A model generated the notes under the pieces. The model did no database searches, had not been told where the DNA came from, and saw only the letters and a list, made by a program, of their open reading frames with translations. From JAAYVZ01 sp035403265 (lineage in GTDB: Bacteria; Acidobacteriota; Thermoanaerobaculia; Thermoanaerobaculales; Thermoanaerobaculaceae), in NCBI GenBank assembly GCA_035403265.1, contig DAONEV010000122.1:1-11002 (forward strand): a stretch of DNA of 11,002 bases, given 5' to 3'. This document shows positions 1-4,034 of this stretch, one piece after another. Numbering within the stretch: the first letter of the stretch is position 1; each line of letters starts with the position of its first letter. The translations under genes were made by a program, and so were the position numbers.

Positions 1-462
1 GGAGGTGATCGACTCCCCAAGATGCTTGATCTTGCCCGCTCGCTGCTGCTCTCGGAGCATCTCCCAAAGATCCTCCTGCAGAAACAGTGAGTCGTTCCCG
101 GAGTGAAACTGGTAAAGGTCTATGGCATCGATTCGCACCGCGCGGAGCGAAGCCTCCAACTGCACCCGCACCGCCTCGGCGTGGCCACCGAAGATCGGCA
201 CGGCCACGACCCGGGCGCCCGGTCGCGGATCGGCGACGCCGTCGCCCACCGCCGTCACCTCGCCCGCCACCTCCATGCCCGGGACGAAAGGAGGGGCCGG
301 CACCTGCGGGTAGACCCCCTGCCGAGCCATGCAGTCGGCGAAGTTCAGACCGATCGCGCGAACTCGAACGACGACCTCCCCGGGACCCGGATGGGGCTCG
401 GGGAGGTCGTGGAGGCGAAGGACTTCGGGACCCCCGTAGCGAGGAGCCTGCCAGGCGCGCAT
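1..462 (-). CDS. Chimeric partial ORF: quinone-oxidoreductase-like MDR N-terminus joined to an aldo/keto reductase segment
   Basis: ATG at 460-462; the frame stays open for 154 codons and leaves the window at base 1. Residues 1 to about 94 are the GroES-like start of a zinc-independent MDR (quinone oxidoreductase type) protein: MRAWQAPRYGGPEVLRL, then GEVVVRVRAIGLNFADCMAR, then PGMEVAGEV and an FGGHAEAV segment. From about residue 100 it becomes an aldo/keto reductase TIM-barrel middle: QLEASLRAVRIDAIDLYQFH, LWEMLREQQRAGKIKHLG. The barrel's first strands and the catalytic Asp/Tyr region are absent. Hand counts give 58% G+C for bases 1-160 and 74% for 161-460. The ORF starts 15 bases after the recA stop, so the MDR half is probably cotranscribed with recA. 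A functional fused enzyme is unlikely. Recombination, pseudogene formation or misassembly are the options. Both family calls are confident; the reality of the join is not. Confidence 0.75.
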   Translation of the reverse strand, partial: MRAWQAPRYGGPEVLRLHDLPEPHPGPGEVVVRVRAIGLNFADCMARQGVYPQVPAPPFVPGMEVAGEVTAVGDGVADPRPGARVVAVPIFGGHAEAVRVQLEASLRAVRIDAIDLYQFHSGNDSLFLQEDLWEMLREQQRAGKIKHLGESITS

Positions 463-477
463 CGATCCGAGCCCGCG

Positions 478-1506
478 CTACCCCTCGTCAGAGCCAGCCG
501 CAGTCCGGTTCAGGCTCGGCGCCATCTCCCGCAGCTTGCCCTCGATCTCGGAGGCCACCTCCGGATGCTCCTTGAGAAACGCCCGGGCGTTCTCCCTCCC
601 CTGGCCGAGGCGCGTCTCGCCATAGGACAGCCAGGTGCCGGACTTGGTGAGCAACCGCTGGTCGAGGCCCAGGTCGAGCAGCTCGCCGACCCGGGAAATG
701 CCCTCGCCGAAGAGGATGTCGAACTCGGCAAAGCGGAAGGGTGCCGCGACCTTGTTCTTGACCACCTTGACCTTGGTACGGTTGCCGACCATTTCCTCGC
801 CAGACTTGATGCCACCGATACGCCGGATGTCGAGCCGCACCGTGGAGTAGAACTTGAGGGCGCGCCCGCCGGTGGTGGTCTCGGGATTGCCGAACATGAC
901 ACCGATCTTCTCGCGGATCTGGTTGATGAAGACGACGCAGGTCTTGGACTTGGAGACGATCGCCGTGAGCTTGCGCAGGGCCTGGGACATCAGGCGCGCC
1001 TGCAGGCCCATCGACGAATCGCCCATCTCACCCTCGAGCTCGGCGCGAGGCACGAGCGCCGCCACCGAGTCGATCACCACCACGTCCACCGAGCCCGATC
1101 GGATCAAGGTCTCGGCGATTTCCAGGGCCTGCTCGCCGTTGTCGGGCTGGGCGACGAGCAGGTTTTCGACATCCACCCCGAGCTTGCCGCAGTACTCCGG
1201 ATCGAGGGCGTGCTCGGCGTCGACGAAGGCGGCCAACCCGCCCAGCCGCTGGGCATTGGCGATGACGTGCAACGCCAGCGTGGTCTTGCCGGAGGACTCC
1301 GGACCAAAGATCTCCACGACGCGACCGCGCGGCACACCACCCACGCCCAGGGCGGCATCGAGGCCAATCGACCCGGTGGAGATGACCGACACGGCCATCG
1401 CCTCCTGCTGTCCAAGCCTCATGATCGAACCCTTGCCGAACTGGCGCTCGATCTGCACCATGGCCGTCTCCAGGGCCTTCATCTTGTCCTGACTGTACTC
1501 AGACAT
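478..1506 (-). CDS. recA: RecA recombinase
   Basis: ATP-dependent strand-exchange protein for homologous recombination; it also acts as coprotease for LexA-type repressors in the cytoplasm. The 342 residues match the family length. Visible motifs are Walker A GPESSGKT (residues 68-75), the FVDAEHALDP segment with the catalytic Glu near 98, Walker B VVVIDS (142-147), the RecA signature region ALRKLT (176-181) and the L2 loop region NQIREKIGVMFGNPETTTGG (195-214). The C-terminal tail is short and ends GSDEG, less acidic than the E. coli tail, which normally restrains activity. The start is supported by AAAGGA (1514-1519 on the plus map) seven bases upstream of the ATG. A sigma-70-like promoter lies at 1566-1594. 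I see no recognised LexA box, but a GC-rich dyad sits close to the predicted transcription start. The next gene downstream begins after 15 bases. Confidence 0.98.
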   Translation of the reverse strand: MSEYSQDKMKALETAMVQIERQFGKGSIMRLGQQEAMAVSVISTGSIGLDAALGVGGVPRGRVVEIFGPESSGKTTLALHVIANAQRLGGLAAFVDAEHALDPEYCGKLGVDVENLLVAQPDNGEQALEIAETLIRSGSVDVVVIDSVAALVPRAELEGEMGDSSMGLQARLMSQALRKLTAIVSKSKTCVVFINQIREKIGVMFGNPETTTGGRALKFYSTVRLDIRRIGGIKSGEEMVGNRTKVKVVKNKVAAPFRFAEFDILFGEGISRVGELLDLGLDQRLLTKSGTWLSYGETRLGQGRENARAFLKEHPEVASEIEGKLREMAPSLNRTAAGSDEG

Positions 1507-1544
1507 GACGACATCCTTTCCCGTGGGGCGTGGCGTGGAGGGAG

Positions 1545-1558
1545 CAGCCCGGGGGCTG
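1545..1558. promoter_or_regulatory. Dyad at the predicted recA transcription start
   Basis: CAGCCC and GGGCTG are perfect inverted 6-base arms separated by two bases. They sit immediately downstream of the recA -10 box, where a repressor would block initiation. The sequence does not match the LexA operators I know (CTG-N10-CAG, GAAC-N4-GTTC, GTTC-N7-GTTC), so an SOS role is only a possibility. GC-rich DNA produces such dyads by chance. Confidence 0.25.
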
Positions 1559-1565
1559 TTTCCAT

Positions 1566-1594
1566 ACCGTACCCCGCAACCCGCCGGCCGTCAA
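1566..1594 (-). promoter_or_regulatory. Sigma-70-type promoter for recA
   Basis: Read on the minus strand, TTGACG (1589-1594) is followed by a 17-base spacer and TACGGT (1566-1571). The -35 box matches five of six consensus bases and the -10 keeps its key T, A and final T. The predicted start is near 1559, leaving a leader of about 50 bases before recA. An alternative -10, TATACT (1612-1617), lies further upstream without a convincing -35. Confidence 0.55.
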
Positions 1595-1687
1595 GCGCCC
1601 CGGCGCCCGGAAGTATAGCCGGCCCTTCACCCGCCCGGTCCTGACTTTGGAGCCCGGGACCCGTCCCCACCCTTTCCCTTTCCCTCG

Positions 1688-1717
1688 TTGACAGTGGAGC
1701 GCCCAGCACGGTAATCT
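1688..1717 (+). promoter_or_regulatory. Sigma-70 promoter for tRNA-Cys
   Basis: A perfect TTGACA (1688-1693), an 18-base spacer and TAATCT (1712-1717), which keeps the key T, A and final T of the -10 box. The predicted start, near 1724, is only a few bases before the mature tRNA 5' end at 1727, so the leader would be very short. It may also supply read-through transcription to the sigma-factor cluster that starts at 1814. Confidence 0.6.
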
Positions 1718-1726
1718 CCCGGTGGC

Positions 1727-1801
1727 GGTGACGTAGCCAAGTGGTAAGGCAGGGGCCTGCAAAGCCCCCATTCGGCGGTTCGACTCCGCCCGTCACCTCC
1801 A
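1727..1801 (+). tRNA. tRNA-Cys (anticodon GCA), CCA encoded
   Basis: The cloverleaf folds by eye. The acceptor is GGTGACG paired with CGTCACC (7 bp). The D arm has GCC paired with GGC around a loop containing GTGGTAA. The anticodon stem GGGGC/GCCCC encloses loop CTGCAAA with anticodon GCA. The T arm is GGCGG/CCGCC around TTCGACT. The discriminator is T (U73), as expected for tRNA-Cys, and CCA is genomically encoded at 1799-1801. It is followed by CCCTTTTT and then, 12 bases after the CCA, by the start codon of an ECF sigma factor. The T-run may terminate some transcripts, but there is no separate hairpin terminator. Confidence 0.97.
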
Positions 1802-1813
1802 GCCCTTTTTCTG

Positions 1814-2404
1814 GTGCCCATCGACCCACACTCCGAGCTCATGCAACGCGTCGCCGATGACGACGAGCAGGCGCTTGCCGCGCTGGTGGCGGCCCTCGGT
1901 CCCGCCCTGCTCGGCTTTGCGCGGCGTTCCCTGGGCACCTCCGGCCACGAGGCCGAGGACGTGGTGCAGGAGACGTTCGTCCGCCTGTGGCGGGCGCGAC
2001 ACCGGTGGCAGCCGACGGCCACGGTGCAAACCTACCTCTTCACGATCGCTGGCCGACTCTGCCTGAACCGGCACCGTGGATGGCGACGGCGGCCGCCCGG
2101 CCTACCGCTCGTCGACGACGAGGGGGTCTCTCGCCCGATCCCCGACCCCCGGCCCGATCCCGAGCGCCTCGCGGCCTCGGCCCAGCTTCGGGACGCCATG
2201 ACCAGGGAGCTGCGGGCGCTTCCCGCCAACCAGCGAACAGCCCTTCTGCTCAAGCTGGTCGGCGGCCTCCGGTACGACGAGATTGCCGTCGCCCTCGACA
2301 CCACCGCCGCGGCGGTCGAGTCACTGCTTTCGAGGGCCCGCGCCAGGCTGCGCCCGAACCTCGCGCCCTTTGCGGGCGAAGGGAAACCCCCGAGCCGGGG
2401 TTGA
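1814..2404 (+). CDS. ECF-family RNA polymerase sigma factor
   Basis: A 196-residue extracytoplasmic-function sigma factor that directs RNA polymerase to stress promoters. Region 2 spans about residues 25-90, with EAEDVVQETFVRLWR (46-60) for core binding and TIAGRLCLNRHR (77-88) as the -10 recognition segment. Region 4 spans about 122-180, with the helix-turn-helix YDEIAVALDTTAAAVESLLS (154-173) for -35 recognition. The linker is Pro/Arg-rich. I chose the GTG at 1814 because the typical SELMQRV opening needs it; no clear ribosome-binding site precedes it. ATG at 1841 is the alternative, but would remove part of that opening. The gene follows tRNA-Cys by 12 bases and its anti-sigma partner starts 10 bases after its stop. 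The exact ECF group was not assigned. Confidence 0.93.
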   Translation: MPIDPHSELMQRVADDDEQALAALVAALGPALLGFARRSLGTSGHEAEDVVQETFVRLWRARHRWQPTATVQTYLFTIAGRLCLNRHRGWRRRPPGLPLVDDEGVSRPIPDPRPDPERLAASAQLRDAMTRELRALPANQRTALLLKLVGGLRYDEIAVALDTTAAAVESLLSRARARLRPNLAPFAGEGKPPSRG

Positions 2405-2414
2405 AGGAGATGGA

Positions 2415-2852
2415 GTGAGCGACCGCAACCCGCACCTCGACGCCCCAACCCTGGCCCGCTGGCTCGACGGCGAGACCAGCGGAGAGCTTGCGGACGCAGT
2501 GGCGGAGCATCTCGCCGCCTGCCCGCACTGCCAATCCGAGGTCGAGACCTGGCGAGCCTTCGGCGAAGCCGTAGCCGCGCCGGAACCGACCCTCCCGCCA
2601 GGCTTCGTCGCCCGCACCTGTGCCCGCGTCACGGCCTCCCACGCACCCGTGGCACCGCTCTGGTGGCTGGTGCTCTCACGCCCCTGGCGCGCCGCCCTCG
2701 CCACCCTGCTGCTGGGATCGGCGGTCCTGGGGTGGCAGCTCGGCGCGGCCTTCCAGCCCCAACCCGATCCGGCGGAGCAGCTCGCCTCGTCGCTGGCGGT
2801 CCCGGAGCTCGCGGCCATCGAAGCCGGAACGCCATCCGAGGTGCACCGATGA
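2415..2852 (+). CDS. Zinc-finger (ZAS/zf-HC2) membrane anti-sigma factor
   Basis: 145 residues, GTG start preceded by AAGGAG (2404-2409) at five bases. The N-terminal cytoplasmic domain carries the ZAS zinc motif H32-x3-C36-x2-C39 (EHLAACPHC), the signature of anti-sigma factors that hold an ECF sigma factor inactive. A Pro/Arg linker region (about 55-90) leads to one transmembrane helix at about 91-112 (WRAALATLLLGSAVLGW), leaving a short periplasmic tail rich in Gln, Pro and Ala. It lies directly downstream of the sigma gene and its stop overlaps the next start (ATGA at 2849-2852), indicating translational coupling. By family knowledge it would release the sigma factor on an envelope signal, possibly through the sensor-like protein encoded next. 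Function is strongly supported; the signal is unknown. Confidence 0.9.
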   Translation: MSDRNPHLDAPTLARWLDGETSGELADAVAEHLAACPHCQSEVETWRAFGEAVAAPEPTLPPGFVARTCARVTASHAPVAPLWWLVLSRPWRAALATLLLGSAVLGWQLGAAFQPQPDPAEQLASSLAVPELAAIEAGTPSEVHR

Positions 2853-3304
2853 GAACCCGGTGGCTGATCGTCGCCTGCGCGGTGTCGTTGGCCCTCAACC
2901 TCGCCTTTGGCACCGCATTGTGGCGCGCTCGCGGCGCGAGCCATGTCGGCCAACCCGGCGAGCTCCTCGGCCATGCGCCGTGCGCCGAGGAACGGGCTGT
3001 CAGGGAGGAGCTGACCCGGGGTCTGTGCGCCTCCGAGCCGGACCGGCAGGCCATTCAGGCCGCCCTGGCGCGCCTCGAGGGTCTGCGGCAGAAGCGCCTC
3101 AGCGTGGCGGTGGAACGCTGGCTCCAGCGCTGCGAGGGCGCCCCCGAGACCGAGCGCGCCCAACTCCTCCACGAGCTTCAACGCAACTTGTGCCCCTGGA
3201 ACCAGTCCGGAAACGGGTGCTGCGCCCAATCTCCGGCCGCCGGGGTCTCCACTGCCAAACCCGCGCAGCCCAAACCACCTCGTCAAGGAGAACACACCCT
3301 ATGA
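2849..3304 (+). CDS. Membrane-anchored, cysteine-containing heavy-metal-sensor-like protein (CnrX/Spy-type helical hairpin, tentative)
   Basis: 151 residues. A short basic start (MRTRW) and a hydrophobic helix (about 5-24) anchor or export the protein. The remainder is mainly helical: EERAVREELTRGLC (47-60), then DRQAIQAALARLEGLRQKRL (65-84), VERWLQRC, and ERAQLLHELQRNLC (102-115). Six cysteines lie outside the membrane helix, at 45, 60, 95, 115 and a CC pair at 124-125. This layout resembles periplasmic metal sensors paired with ECF systems (CnrX and relatives), but sequence similarity is weak by eye. The start overlaps the anti-sigma stop, and its own stop TGA (3302-3304) overlaps the next ATG. 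The tail after 126 is Pro/Lys/Ala-rich and probably disordered. The paired cysteines suggest metal binding or disulfide chemistry. An uncharacterised redox partner is the alternative. Confidence 0.6.
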   Translation: MRTRWLIVACAVSLALNLAFGTALWRARGASHVGQPGELLGHAPCAEERAVREELTRGLCASEPDRQAIQAALARLEGLRQKRLSVAVERWLQRCEGAPETERAQLLHELQRNLCPWNQSGNGCCAQSPAAGVSTAKPAQPKPPRQGEHTL

Positions 3305-3780
3305 AGCGTTTCTTTGTCATTCTCGCGCTTGTCACCCTGGCCGCCATGCCCGTCATGGCCGAGGACCACGCCGGCTGCATGAAGTCCAAGGGCATGCAGC
3401 GCACCGTCGCCAACATCGACAACGGCGTCAAGGTCACCATGAGCTGCAGCGATCCGACGATGGTCCCCGAGATCCAGGCCAAGGCTGCCAAGGGCTGCGC
3501 CGGCGAGTGCCCGATGTCCGCCAAGGGCGTCACCCGCACCGTCGAAAACACCGCTGACGGCGCCGTCGTCACCGCGACCTCGGCCGACGCGGCGCAGGTC
3601 AAGGCGCTGCAGGAGCACGCCGCCAAGGGCTGCGGCGGCGAGCCAGCCGGCAAGAGCTGCTGCAAGCATGGCGAGGACGCCAAGGCCGGCTGCAAGCACG
3701 GCGAAGCCGCAACCGGCAAGGAGCAGGGCAAGGGACACACCTGCCCGATGTCCAAGGACAGCAGCACGTCGAAGTCGTAG
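3301..3780 (+). CDS. Exported Cys/His/Met-rich protein with duplicated domain, putative metal-binding
   Basis: 159 residues. A signal peptide, MKRFFVILALVTLAAMPVMA, probably cleaves before ED, placing the protein in the periplasm. Two copies of a roughly 36-residue unit follow at 34-69 and 79-114 (offset 45, 17 of 36 identical by hand), each opening RTV-x-N and closing AAKGC-x-GE. The second half carries a tandem CKHGE motif (121-125 and 131-135), and CPMS occurs at 70-73 and 148-151. HTCPM near 146-150 recalls the short heavy-metal-binding motif of copper ATPases. There are nine cysteines, at 26, 49, 66, 70, 111, 120, 121, 131 and 148. I do not recognise a characterised family. Metal sequestration under control of the upstream sigma/anti-sigma pair is the favoured inference. 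It ends the operon, just before a hairpin terminator. Confidence 0.75.
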   Translation: MKRFFVILALVTLAAMPVMAEDHAGCMKSKGMQRTVANIDNGVKVTMSCSDPTMVPEIQAKAAKGCAGECPMSAKGVTRTVENTADGAVVTATSADAAQVKALQEHAAKGCGGEPAGKSCCKHGEDAKAGCKHGEAATGKEQGKGHTCPMSKDSSTSKS

Positions 3781-3841
3781 CCGCGGGATCCGGGGCCTGG
3801 GATCCGGACTTCCGACTAAGAGGTCGATTCCGAAGCTCCAT

Positions 3842-3874
3842 GAGGGCGGGTCGCTCGGCCCGCCCTCGTTGCGT
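3842..3874 (+). terminator. Intrinsic-type terminator of the sigma-factor operon
   Basis: A perfect 9-bp stem, GAGGGCGGG (3842-3850) with CCCGCCCTC (3859-3867), around an 8-base loop, followed by GTTGCGTTT. The trailing T-tract is weak, as is common at high G+C. It lies 62 bases after the stop of the last operon gene, in the convergent gap before the cytochrome gene. It could also slow polymerase arriving on the minus strand, but that side has no T-run. Confidence 0.7.
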
Positions 3875-4034
3875 TTGTCCAAACGACGGGCCCGCGACGG
3901 TGACGCCGCCGCACACCGGTCGTGGCACCCCAGGACGTGGGGCTCGGGCCCGCGAGGCGCCGCTCACCTCACCTCCCCGGCGCGAGGAGCTCCGGCCTGC
4001 CCTCGATGCCGCCGATCGCAGGCGCCGGGCTGCT

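Noticed and set aside
1612..1617. TATACT as the main recA -10 box
   Set aside because: No -35 at a suitable distance; the TTGACG/TACGGT pair downstream has ideal spacing.
103..1644. 513-codon plus-strand frame over recA
   Set aside because: It is complementary to recA and to the upstream ORF; the translation is low-complexity His/Arg/Leu-rich.
3784..3808. Two GGGATCCGG copies able to form a hairpin
   Set aside because: Short, self-palindromic and without a T-tract; the 9-bp hairpin at 3842-3867 is the better terminator.
3821..3840. T-arm-like string resembling the 3' end of tRNA-Cys, as a possible attachment site or tRNA remnant
   Set aside because: Only about ten bases are similar, with a gap; no integrase or flanking repeat supports an integrated element.
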